Positions 25,496-32,839 of a stretch of DNA of 64,000 nucleotides are shown in pieces; position 1 is the stretch's first letter, and each line of letters begins with the position of its first letter. The stretch spans positions 186,001 through 250,000 of the forward strand of contig JBCCKF010000003.1 in the NCBI GenBank assembly GCA_039027435.1. Direction: 5' to 3'. This DNA is from CALBPI01 sp039027435 (GTDB lineage: Bacteria; Pseudomonadota; Gammaproteobacteria; Steroidobacterales; Woeseiaceae). The notes below the pieces were generated by a model. The model did not search any database, had not been told where the DNA came from, and saw only the letters and a program-made list of their open reading frames with translations. The position numbers and the translations under genes are program-made.

Positions 25496-26137
25496 CTAAC
25501 TGTCAAGAATGTCGCCCATGATGCGAGCAACGCGTTGTGTCCCGACGCGATTACGTCTGAACCTACCGCTCGCGAGCCCCGCCAGTTCCTCGAGTGCGGT
25601 CTCCAGATCGTCGTTCACCACGATGTAGTCGAACTCGGACCAGTGCGATAGATCGTCGAGTGAATCGCGCAGTCGACGCTCGATGACATCAACCGAATCG
25701 GTTTTGCGTTGGGTCAGGCGTTCGCGCAGCGCCGCAACCGAAGGCGGGACGATAAAAATCGAGCGGCATGAGGGCATTTTCTCGCGCACCTGTCGTGCGC
25801 CCTGCCAGTCGATTTCCACGATAACGTGCTTACCTCGTTCGAGTTCGTGTTCGACGGCATCGCGGCCGGTGGCATAGAAGTTGTCGAATACCTCGGCATG
25901 CTCCAGAAATGCGCCCGCGCGCTCCAGTTCCTGGAATCGGTTGGGAGTCACGAAATGATAGTCTTGGCCATCGCGTTCGTTGGGTCGAATGGTCCGCGTC
26001 GTGTATGACACCGAGAACACGAAACGCGGATCACGCCCGAGTAACCCTCTGACGAGCGTAGTTTTGCCCGCCCCTGAGGGTGCTGAGACCACGACCAGGC
26101 GACCTCGGGGTTCACTCAATGTTCTGCACCTGTTCAC
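25496..26137 (-). CDS. gmk: Guanylate kinase
   Basis: Phosphorylates GMP to GDP. The product of about 213 residues has the P-loop SAPSGAGKTTLV, the GMP-binding stretch SVSYTTRTIRPNERDGQDYHFV, and the lid region RLTQRKTDSVDVIERRL. Two starts are possible: GTG at 26137, overlapping yicC by 26 bases, or TTG at 26119, overlapping by 8. Either overlap implies coupling to yicC translation. Confidence 0.96.
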   Translation of the reverse strand: MNRCRTLSEPRGRLVVVSAPSGAGKTTLVRGLLGRDPRFVFSVSYTTRTIRPNERDGQDYHFVTPNRFQELERAGAFLEHAEVFDNFYATGRDAVEHELERGKHVIVEIDWQGARQVREKMPSCRSIFIVPPSVAALRERLTQRKTDSVDVIERRLRDSLDDLSHWSEFDYIVVNDDLETALEELAGLASGRFRRNRVGTQRVARIMGDILDS

Positions 26138-26984
26138 GCATCTGCTCGATTGCGACCTTCATATCGACCGCCGCGCGTGTGGTTTGAGCATCGCCGGACT
26201 TTGATGCGAGCGTATTGGCTTCGCGATTGAACTCCTGGATCAGGAAGTCGAGCTTGCGTCCGCAGGGGCCGCCCTTTTCGAGAATCCGGCCGAGCTCGGT
26301 GCGGTGGCCGTCCAGTCGGTCGAGCTCCTCATCGACGTCGAGTTTTTGTGCAAGTAGCAGTAGCTCTGCTTCCATGCGCCCGCTATCGATATCAACGCCG
26401 ACCCTGTCGATGCGCTCCTGGAGCCTTTCTCGAATGCCGGCAATGACCTCCGGTCGTCTCGCGCGAACCTGCGTGGCGAGTTCATCGATTTCGTTCGAAC
26501 GAGCGAGTAAGAGTGAGCCGAGGTGCCCGCCTTCCCGAGCGCGCATGGCTTTCAGGCGCTCAAGCGCACTGGCGAGCGCTGCGCTGATCGCCTTGCCTTC
26601 GGCGCTTTCGTCCGCGTCCGGTTGTGCGATGACGCCTGGCCAACGCAGCACATCGTTCACGGATTGCGGTGCCACACCGTCGTAGAGTTTTCGAATCGTA
26701 TTCGCCGCATCGCGCAGCCCGCGCACCACGCCGGCGTCGATCTCAAGGCGGACATCCTCCTCGGATTGGTCCGCCCGCGTCAGGACGCAATCGACCTTGC
26801 CACGTGAGAGTGCGCCGGAGATCTGTTTGCGCAGAGTATGTTCGTGGACCCGCAGGCGCTCTGGCATGCGCAGGTGAATGTCGAGATAGCGGTGATTGAC
26901 TGCCCTCAGCTCCCACAGCCAAGGCCCCGTTTCGCCCGACTGTTCACTGCGGGCAAACCCGGTCATGCTGTGCAACTTACCCAT
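26112..26984 (-). CDS. yicC: YicC family endoribonuclease
   Basis: A 290-residue YicC/YloC protein, a family now known to act as an endoribonuclease and, in E. coli, to affect small-RNA stability. Signatures are the N-terminal LHSMTGFARSE, LRAVNHRYLDIHLRMPE, and the C-terminal RKLDFLIQEFNREANTLASKS. It is the first gene of the minus-strand gmk-rpoZ-spoT group and is divergent from the PP2C gene across about 150 bases. Confidence 0.95.
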   Translation of the reverse strand: MGKLHSMTGFARSEQSGETGPWLWELRAVNHRYLDIHLRMPERLRVHEHTLRKQISGALSRGKVDCVLTRADQSEEDVRLEIDAGVVRGLRDAANTIRKLYDGVAPQSVNDVLRWPGVIAQPDADESAEGKAISAALASALERLKAMRAREGGHLGSLLLARSNEIDELATQVRARRPEVIAGIRERLQERIDRVGVDIDSGRMEAELLLLAQKLDVDEELDRLDGHRTELGRILEKGGPCGRKLDFLIQEFNREANTLASKSGDAQTTRAAVDMKVAIEQMREQVQNIE

Positions 26985-27134
26985 ATTGTCTTCTGCTGAA
27001 GTGTCCTTATCCTGCGATCGGGAGATCGCTGTGGCCGCCGAGAGTGTGCGCTAAATCATGGCGCCGCGACCGCGCGATCAGCATGATACCGTGTCAAAGA
27101 ATAGCTGGACAGGAAACGCCAGCAGGTACCTTGT

Positions 27135-27878
27135 GTGAATATCGACTACGCAAGCCAGAGTGTCATCGGGCAGCGCAAAGACAATCAAGACCGTGTCGCC
27201 ATCTCGATTGGTGACGAGGCAGCGTTGATCATGGTGTTTGACGGCATGGGCGGACATTCAGATGGTGCGCTAGCCGCGGAGACCGCGCGCGACACCATGA
27301 AAGCATTCTTCGAGTCCACGCCGCAGCCGATTTTTGATGCGCAGGGGTTCCTGTATCGGGCGGTCAGCGCCGCCCACGACGCGGTGGTTGGCCTCGGCTC
27401 TGACCGCGATGTCGACCATCGCCCCCGGGCGACCTGCGCGGTGTGCCTCGTGCAGGATGACTCGTGCTACTGGGTGCACGTGGGCGACTCGCGAATCTAC
27501 TTGCTGCGTGACCGCGGTGTGTTTTTAAAGACGCGCGATCACTCACATGTGGAAGTCTTGATCCACGAAGGCGTGATCCAGCGCTCGGAAGCCCAGACTC
27601 ACCCGATGCGCAATTACGTCGAATCCTGTCTGGGCGGTGACGATGCGTTGCCCGGCATCACGGTGTCGCGCAAGCGTGAATTGCAGCCTGGGGACATCTT
27701 GCTGCTATGTACCGATGGACTTTGGTCCGGGCTCGACAGCGAAACCTTGGTCGATATTGCCTATCGGGCCAACATCCCGCTGGATACGGTGCTACGGGTC
27801 ATGTGCGACGTTGCCGTCAAGAACAACGGCAAGCGAGCGGACAACACGACGGTTGCTGCGCTGCGCTGGCTGGAGTGA
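27135..27878 (+). CDS. PP2C-type serine/threonine phosphatase
   Basis: A 247-residue soluble PPM phosphatase. Metal-binding motifs are present: NQDRV near the N-terminus, VFDGMGGHSDG, VGDSRIYLLRD, LCTDGLWSG and the final DNTTVAAL. The start is GTG at 27135. The gene stands between yicC and rph. In some betaproteobacteria the same slot also holds a Ser/Thr kinase next to the phosphatase; no kinase of that type exists in this window, so its substrate may lie elsewhere. It contains a single domain with no membrane segment. Confidence 0.93.
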   Translation: MNIDYASQSVIGQRKDNQDRVAISIGDEAALIMVFDGMGGHSDGALAAETARDTMKAFFESTPQPIFDAQGFLYRAVSAAHDAVVGLGSDRDVDHRPRATCAVCLVQDDSCYWVHVGDSRIYLLRDRGVFLKTRDHSHVEVLIHEGVIQRSEAQTHPMRNYVESCLGGDDALPGITVSRKRELQPGDILLLCTDGLWSGLDSETLVDIAYRANIPLDTVLRVMCDVAVKNNGKRADNTTVAALRWLE

Positions 27879-27938
27879 TGTCCGGGCGCGCGGTCATCTA
27901 TACTCCGCGCGTGTTTTGCAACCTCCGACGAACCTGCT

Positions 27939-28658
27939 ATGACCGATCGCCCCAGTGGTAGAGCTGCCGACGAACTCCGTCAGGTCCGAATCGAAACCGA
28001 CTACACCTGCCACGCCGCAGGCTCAGTACTGATCAGCTGCGGCGGGACCCGCGTGCTTTGCACGGCCAGTGTCGAGGATCGAGTGCCGCCTTTCCTTCGT
28101 GGCAAGGGGCAGGGCTGGGTGACCGCTGAGTACGGCATGCTGCCCGGTTCCACGCACACTCGCGGGCAACGCGAAGCCGCGCGCGGTAAGCAGTCTGGCC
28201 GCACCCAGGAAATCCAGCGACTGATCGGCCGCTCGCTGCGTGCGATTACCGACCTGTCGGCACTCGGTGAGCGCACGATCACACTCGACTGTGACGTGCT
28301 GCAGGCAGACGGCGGCACGCGTACGGCTTCGATTACGGGTGCCTACGTCGCGCTGGCGTTGGCTACGAGGCGCCTTGCTGAAACCCGAGCGATCAAGCGT
28401 GATCCTTTGCATGGCGCGGTCGGCGCCGTTTCAGTGGGCATTTACCGCGGCGTGCCGGTGCTGGATTTGGACTACCCCGAGGACTCCGAAGCCGAGACCG
28501 ATATGAACGTTGTGATGAACGATGCAGGCGCATTCATCGAGGTACAGGGCACCGCCGAAGGACATGCATTTCGACGCGAGGAGCTCGATCAGCTTCTCGA
28601 TTTGGCGGCCTTTGGAATCACCGAGCTGATGGCCGCACAGCAGGCGGCACTCGCGTGA
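27939..28658 (+). CDS. rph: Ribonuclease PH
   Basis: Phosphorolytic 3'-5' exoribonuclease that trims tRNA 3' ends. At 239 residues it has the family length and the blocks RPSGRAADELRQVRIETDYTC, TAEYGMLPGSTHTRGQREA (phosphate-binding region), IQRLIGRSLRAI, LDCDVLQADGGTRTASITGAYVAL and YPEDSEAETDMNVV. The reading frame is complete, unlike the K-12 allele. Its stop overlaps the rdgB start by four bases. Confidence 0.97.
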   Translation: MTDRPSGRAADELRQVRIETDYTCHAAGSVLISCGGTRVLCTASVEDRVPPFLRGKGQGWVTAEYGMLPGSTHTRGQREAARGKQSGRTQEIQRLIGRSLRAITDLSALGERTITLDCDVLQADGGTRTASITGAYVALALATRRLAETRAIKRDPLHGAVGAVSVGIYRGVPVLDLDYPEDSEAETDMNVVMNDAGAFIEVQGTAEGHAFRREELDQLLDLAAFGITELMAAQQAALA

Positions 28659-29251
28659 CAACGCTGGTACTCGCCTCCGGCAACAAGGGTAAGCTGCGTG
28701 AGCTGGGGGCGTTGTTTGCGCCGATGAATATCTCGGTCAAACCACAATCGGACTTTGATGTGCCGGAGGCCGAGGAGCCTGCGGTTACCTTCGTTGAGAA
28801 TGCTTTGTTGAAGGCGCGTCACGCCGCTGCCCACACGGGTCTTCCCGCACTCGCAGACGACTCTGGTCTGGAGGTAGCGACGCTCGGTGGAATGCCGGGT
28901 GTACGCTCGGCCAGATATGCGGGTGAAACGGCAACGGATGTGGACAACATCGCCAAGTTGCTCGAGGCTTTGTCCGGCAAGACGGATCGGTGCGCAGCGT
29001 TCATCAGTGTGATTGTGGCGCTCAGACATGCAGACGATCCGACGCCATTGATTGCCACCGGTCGTTGGGCCGGATCGATCGCCGATGCACCCTCCGGCGA
29101 CGGCGGATTCGGTTACGACCCGGTGTTTGTCGTACCGGATCTGGGTTGCACGGCCGCTGAGCTTGCGCCGGCCGACAAGCAATCGATGAGCCACAGGGGT
29201 CGCGCAATGCAGTTGTTGCTGCCTCAGCTTCAGGATTGGCTGACCGGGTGA
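28655..29251 (+). CDS. rdgB: Non-canonical purine NTP pyrophosphatase (RdgB/HAM1)
   Basis: Cleaves dITP, XTP and similar nucleotides to keep them out of DNA and RNA. The 198-residue product has LASGNKGKLREL at the start, ALADDSGLEV, GGFGYDPVFV and the C-terminal SHRGRA. The start is GTG at 28655, overlapping the rph stop (GTGA). The stop in turn overlaps the hemW start, so rph, rdgB and hemW are translated in a coupled chain. Confidence 0.96.
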   Translation: MTTLVLASGNKGKLRELGALFAPMNISVKPQSDFDVPEAEEPAVTFVENALLKARHAAAHTGLPALADDSGLEVATLGGMPGVRSARYAGETATDVDNIAKLLEALSGKTDRCAAFISVIVALRHADDPTPLIATGRWAGSIADAPSGDGGFGYDPVFVVPDLGCTAAELAPADKQSMSHRGRAMQLLLPQLQDWLTG

Positions 29252-30399
29252 ATCCGGGCGATATCCCGCTGTCGGTTTACATTCACTGGCCCTGGTGTCT
29301 GGCCAAGTGCCCATACTGCGATTTCAACTCGCATCGCGCGCCAGCGCAGGCGACGCGCGCAGCCTCACGCGAAGCTTATGTGCAGGCGCTGCTGGAGGAT
29401 CTTTCGTCTCAACAAGCGCTGGTGCAGGGACGAATCGCGCACTCTGTCTTTCTTGGCGGGGGCACGCCGTCGCTTTTCACTCCTGATGAGGTTGGTTGGG
29501 TTCTCCAGGCGCTGATGAATTCGGTCGCGTTTGAGCCTCATACCGAGGTGACGATGGAGGTGAATCCGGGCGCGCTGGAGCACGGTAGCCTTGCCGAGTA
29601 TCGGGCGGTGGGCGTAAATCGAGTTTCCATCGGTGCGCAGAGTTTTGATGCAGCGACGCTGAAGCGCCTCGGCCGCCTGCACAGCCCTCGGGAAACCCGG
29701 AACGCGGTGCAGCAAGCACGCGCGGCGGGTTTTACGAGAATCAATCTCGATTTGATGCACGGTTTGCCCGGCCAGGATCTGGGCGCGGCGCTTATAGACG
29801 TAGATGCTGCACTCGCTTTGGATGTGGATCACATTTCCTACTACCAACTGACGCTCGAGCCGAATACTCGATTCCACGCGTTTCCGCCGCAATTGCCCGA
29901 AGAGTCCGTACTCGAAGACATTGCCGTGTCAGGTGCCGCGAGACTCACCGCCGCGGGGTTCGAACAATACGAGGTCTCCGCGTGGGCCAGACCCGCACAG
30001 GCTTGTCGACACAATCTGAATTACTGGCTGTTCGGCGATTACCTCGCGTTAGGCGCGGGCGCTCATGGAAAACTGAGCTTCCCGGATGGCACGTATCGAT
30101 ATGCCCGCGCAGCACATCCGCGTGGCTACATGGATGTCGCGAGCCGGCCTCCCGAGCTACAGGCATTGGATGATTCTGCGATCAGTTTTGAGTTCATGCT
30201 GAACGCGCTACGTCTGAACGACGGCTTTTCAAGTGACGTGTTCGAACAGCGCACCGGCAGAGCTTTCGAGCTGATCCGCCCGCGAATTGAGTCTGCTGTC
30301 GGAAAGGGGCTAATGGTTTCTGATGAGACGGGTCGCTGGTCAACCACCCCCCTCGGAAAACGGTTTCTCAATGACTTACAGGCGCACTTTTTGTCTTGA
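29248..30399 (+). CDS. hemW: Radical SAM protein HemW
   Basis: Heme chaperone of the HemN-like radical SAM family. The 383-residue product has the cluster motif CLAKCPYC (CxxxCxxC) near its N-terminus and the HNLNYW heme-binding motif that separates HemW from true coproporphyrinogen oxidases (HemN). I use the GTG at 29248, which overlaps the rdgB stop; TTG at 29236 is another option. It ends the rph-rdgB-hemW run. Confidence 0.94.
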   Translation: MNPGDIPLSVYIHWPWCLAKCPYCDFNSHRAPAQATRAASREAYVQALLEDLSSQQALVQGRIAHSVFLGGGTPSLFTPDEVGWVLQALMNSVAFEPHTEVTMEVNPGALEHGSLAEYRAVGVNRVSIGAQSFDAATLKRLGRLHSPRETRNAVQQARAAGFTRINLDLMHGLPGQDLGAALIDVDAALALDVDHISYYQLTLEPNTRFHAFPPQLPEESVLEDIAVSGAARLTAAGFEQYEVSAWARPAQACRHNLNYWLFGDYLALGAGAHGKLSFPDGTYRYARAAHPRGYMDVASRPPELQALDDSAISFEFMLNALRLNDGFSSDVFEQRTGRAFELIRPRIESAVGKGLMVSDETGRWSTTPLGKRFLNDLQAHFLS

Positions 30400-30557
30400 T
30401 TGGCGTTGACTTTCCATTGCCATTATGAGCGAGCGTGTCGAACGGTTATTCACAAGTACGGAAGCGTCACTGGATTTGTAATGTTTCATGCATGTTGCTT
30501 CGTACTCATTCTCCGAATAGCAGCGTAAAGTCATGATTTTTATAAATAAAAAAGATT

Positions 30558-30578
30558 TGGCTAAAAAATAGCCATTTT
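30558..30578 (+). terminator. Weak terminator after hemW
   Basis: TGGCTA (30558-30563) pairs with TAGCCA (30569-30574) around five A residues and is followed by four T residues. The six-base stem is modest and lies 159 bases past the hemW stop, so this is a tentative terminator. Confidence 0.4.
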
Positions 30579-30636
30579 AAAAGAGACCCGGCGTTATCAA
30601 GGGTTTCCGTTCGTTAACCAAGTTTGTTCCACAGAC

Positions 30637-30659
30637 TTATCCACAGGAATTGTGGATAA
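30637..30659. promoter_or_regulatory. Inverted pair of consensus DnaA boxes
   Basis: TTATCCACA (30637-30645) and TGTGGATAA (30651-30659) are each exact matches to the strong DnaA box consensus, set head to head with five bases between. With the flanking C and G they form a perfect 10-base inverted repeat. They lie just upstream of the candidate gltA promoter. No dnaA, dnaN, rpmH or gyrB is nearby, so this is not evidently oriC. A DnaA-controlled promoter, a titration site or a plain RNA hairpin are alternatives. Confidence 0.6.
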
Positions 30660-30691
30660 GTCGAGCACGGTCTCGGTGTTGCCGCATAGCC

Positions 30692-30720
30692 TTGTTAAAA
30701 ATGTGGCCTCGCCGTATCAT
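30692..30720 (+). promoter_or_regulatory. Candidate sigma70 promoter of gltA
   Basis: TTGTTA (30692-30697) and TATCAT (30715-30720) are separated by 17 bases; they match the -35 and -10 consensus at 4 of 6 and 5 of 6 positions. Transcription would start near 30727, leaving a leader of about 180 bases. The DnaA boxes end 32 bases upstream of the -35. Confidence 0.5.
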
Positions 30721-30905
30721 TCCGGCCCTTTTCGCGCGCACGCGCGCGGGAAATACCAGCGCTGAAGGTTGACTCCGGCGGCAGGGTCGAGCGCTTTCTT
30801 CAACGTTACGGCAAATCATTCAGCATACGGGCGATTGCGAGCGTCCGAGCGTAGTTAAGGCCGCACAGCGGCAAGGCCAACCCAACAAAAAAGGGACCTA
30901 GGGAC

Positions 30906-32195
30906 ATGACCGATAAAGCCTACACACTGACCGCGCCTGATGGCACGACGACCGAACTGCCCGTCCTCACTGGCACAACCGGTCCCGACGTAATCAACAT
31001 CGGCGGTCTGTATCGCGATCTCGGCGTGTTTACGTACGACCCGGGTTTCGTATCGACGGGCAGCTGCGACAGCAAAATCACCTTCATCGACGGGAACGAA
31101 GGGGTGCTGATGTACCGGGGTTATCCGGTTGAACAGCTCGCCAAGCACTCGCATTACGTCGAAGTCATGTACTTGCTGCTGCACGGTGAATTGCCGACGG
31201 CAACGCAACTGGACGAGTTCACCGATTCGATCCGACGTCACACGATGCTGAACGAGAGCCTGCTGCGCTTCTACAACGGTTTTCACCATGACGCGCACCC
31301 GATGGCCATGGTCTCTGGCGTTGTTGGCTCAATGTCTGCGTTCTATCACGATTCGACGGATATCCATGATCCCCGCCACCGCGAAATTTTCGCGCATCGC
31401 ATCATCGCGAAGCTGCCGACGATCGCAGCGGCGGCCTACAAGCATTCCTTGGGTCAACCGTTTATCTATCCCCGCAATGACCTCGACTTCTGCAGCAACA
31501 TGCTGAATATGTTCTTCGGTGTCCCTGCGGAGCCCTATCAGATCGATCCGGTTGCCGCTGAAGCGCTGGACTTGCTCTTTATTTTGCATGCTGATCACGA
31601 GCAGAACTGCTCGACGTCAACTGTGCGCATGGCGGCAAGTTCGGGCGCCAACCCGTACTCCGCGATCGCCGCCGGTATTTCTGCACTCTGGGGTCCGGCG
31701 CATGGCGGCGCGAACGAAGCCGTTCTGGACATGCTCGAGGAAATCGGCACGCCCGATCGGATTCCGGAGTTCGTGGCCCGCGCCAAAGACAAGAATGACC
31801 CGTTCCGCCTGATGGGCTTTGGTCACCGTGTCTACAAGAACTTCGACCCGCGCGCGACGATCATCCGTGAGATGTGCCACAAGGTTCTGAAAAACCTTGG
31901 CCGCACGGATACGCCGTTGTTCGATTTGGCTCAGGAGCTTGAGCAGGTAGCGTTGAACGATGAGTACTTCATTGAGAAGAACCTCTATCCGAATGTCGAT
32001 TTCTACTCCGGCATCATCTACCGCGCGCTTGGTATCCCAACCTCGATGTTCACGGTGATGTTCGCCATCGGTCGTGCCGTCGGTTGGGTTGCACACTGGG
32101 ACGAGATGATCTCCAGCAACACGCGCATCAGCCGTCCGCGCCAGCTCTACACGGGCTACGACAGTCGCGACTACACCGAGATCGCCAAGCGCTAG
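30906..32195 (+). CDS. gltA: Type II citrate synthase
   Basis: Condenses oxaloacetate and acetyl-CoA at the entry to the TCA cycle. The 429-residue product has the long bacterial (type II, hexameric) form with the N-terminal small domain. Catalytic-region motifs are HADHEQNCSTSTVR, GPAHGGANEAVL and GFGHRVYKNFDPRA, the last including an active-site His. An AGGGA-type ribosome site precedes the ATG. It is transcribed alone; the downstream gene converges on it, with a T-less GC hairpin at 32213-32229 between the two ends. Confidence 0.97.
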   Translation: MTDKAYTLTAPDGTTTELPVLTGTTGPDVINIGGLYRDLGVFTYDPGFVSTGSCDSKITFIDGNEGVLMYRGYPVEQLAKHSHYVEVMYLLLHGELPTATQLDEFTDSIRRHTMLNESLLRFYNGFHHDAHPMAMVSGVVGSMSAFYHDSTDIHDPRHREIFAHRIIAKLPTIAAAAYKHSLGQPFIYPRNDLDFCSNMLNMFFGVPAEPYQIDPVAAEALDLLFILHADHEQNCSTSTVRMAASSGANPYSAIAAGISALWGPAHGGANEAVLDMLEEIGTPDRIPEFVARAKDKNDPFRLMGFGHRVYKNFDPRATIIREMCHKVLKNLGRTDTPLFDLAQELEQVALNDEYFIEKNLYPNVDFYSGIIYRALGIPTSMFTVMFAIGRAVGWVAHWDEMISSNTRISRPRQLYTGYDSRDYTEIAKR

Positions 32196-32219
32196 GCTGT
32201 CCGGTGGGCTGCCGCGGCC

Positions 32220-32822
32220 TCAGGCCGCGAGCAGCTTGCGAACTTTCTTGATCGAGGCGCGTTGCATTGGCTTGCCGTCCACCGGACTCAGCGGTGCCTG
32301 GCGTAAACCGTCGTAAGGAAACACAGTCGCCTCGATAACGAGTTCATCCCAGGCAAAGCGGAATCCGGGATAGGTGAGGCTGCGGCCGCGCTGGATGCGC
32401 ACGCGCCGATCAAACGGTCGGTACTCGATCGACTGCGACTCCAGAAACCACACGAGTTCCTCCGCCGCATCCGCGAATAAATGCAGGTTCGCGGGCGCAT
32501 CCACGGCGGCGGTGCCGGCCAGTAGCGGGCCAACCAAACGTGGCTCGAACTCCTCGATCGTTTCCATAAGGCCAAGCACTTTGGAGCGACGCTCCTGCAG
32601 TGAGAGGTCATGGTCATCTTCAGCGTAGAGCCGGTGATGCTCGATCAGCGCGGCTTCTACTTCGACATTGCTCGGCAAAGTACCGGATTGATCCAGTCCA
32701 AGGCGCGCTGCAGCCTTGCGTTTGGCTACATGAAAATCCTTGATACCGTGGTCGACCATGATCCTTGCAGCTTCCTGAGCCACACTGGTGCGTGAGCGAT
32801 CATCGCCGTTTTGCATCGTCAT
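32220..32822 (-). CDS. Conserved protein of unknown function downstream of PBP1a
   Basis: A 200-residue soluble protein I cannot assign to a named family. It begins MTMQNGDDRSRTSVAQEAAR, continues with a basic helical block (VDHGIKDFHVAKRKAAARLGL), a charged helical middle (RRSKVLGLMETIEEFEPRLVGPLLAG), and a beta-rich end (RRVRIQRGRSLTYPGFRF). There is no signal peptide, membrane segment or cysteine. GGAG sits eight bases before the ATG. It starts 17 bases after the PBP1a stop on the same strand, so it probably shares that transcript. The middle resembles nucleotidyltransferase-like proteins I recall in other gammaproteobacteria, but this is weak. Confidence 0.6.
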   Translation of the reverse strand: MTMQNGDDRSRTSVAQEAARIMVDHGIKDFHVAKRKAAARLGLDQSGTLPSNVEVEAALIEHHRLYAEDDHDLSLQERRSKVLGLMETIEEFEPRLVGPLLAGTAAVDAPANLHLFADAAEELVWFLESQSIEYRPFDRRVRIQRGRSLTYPGFRFAWDELVIEATVFPYDGLRQAPLSPVDGKPMQRASIKKVRKLLAA

Positions 32823-32839
32823 GACGGATTCTCCAGAGC

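Larger units (their letters stand above)
30400..30905. other. Long non-coding region before gltA
   Basis: About 506 bases without a convincing gene. From left to right it holds an AT-rich stretch with a small hairpin (30558-30574), the inverted DnaA-box pair (30637-30659), a sigma70-like promoter (30692-30720), a GC-rich alternating CG run (about 30735-30750), and a leader of roughly 180 bases before the gltA start. The leader is long enough for RNA-level control, but I see no known riboswitch. Confidence 0.6.

Noticed and set aside
28655..28658. Frameshift at the rph 3' end, as in E. coli K-12
   Set aside because: The rph frame here is complete to its natural end and overlaps rdgB normally.
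28589..29314. 241-codon minus-strand frame opposite rdgB
   Set aside because: Antisense to a clear housekeeping gene; no recognisable motif.
30637..30659. The DnaA box pair as the chromosomal origin
   Set aside because: Only two boxes, and none of dnaA, dnaN, gyrB, rpmH or parAB is nearby.
32213..32229. GC hairpin CGCGGCC-TCA-GGCCGCG as a gltA terminator
   Set aside because: A perfect stem, but no T run on either strand and it includes the stop codon of the converging gene.
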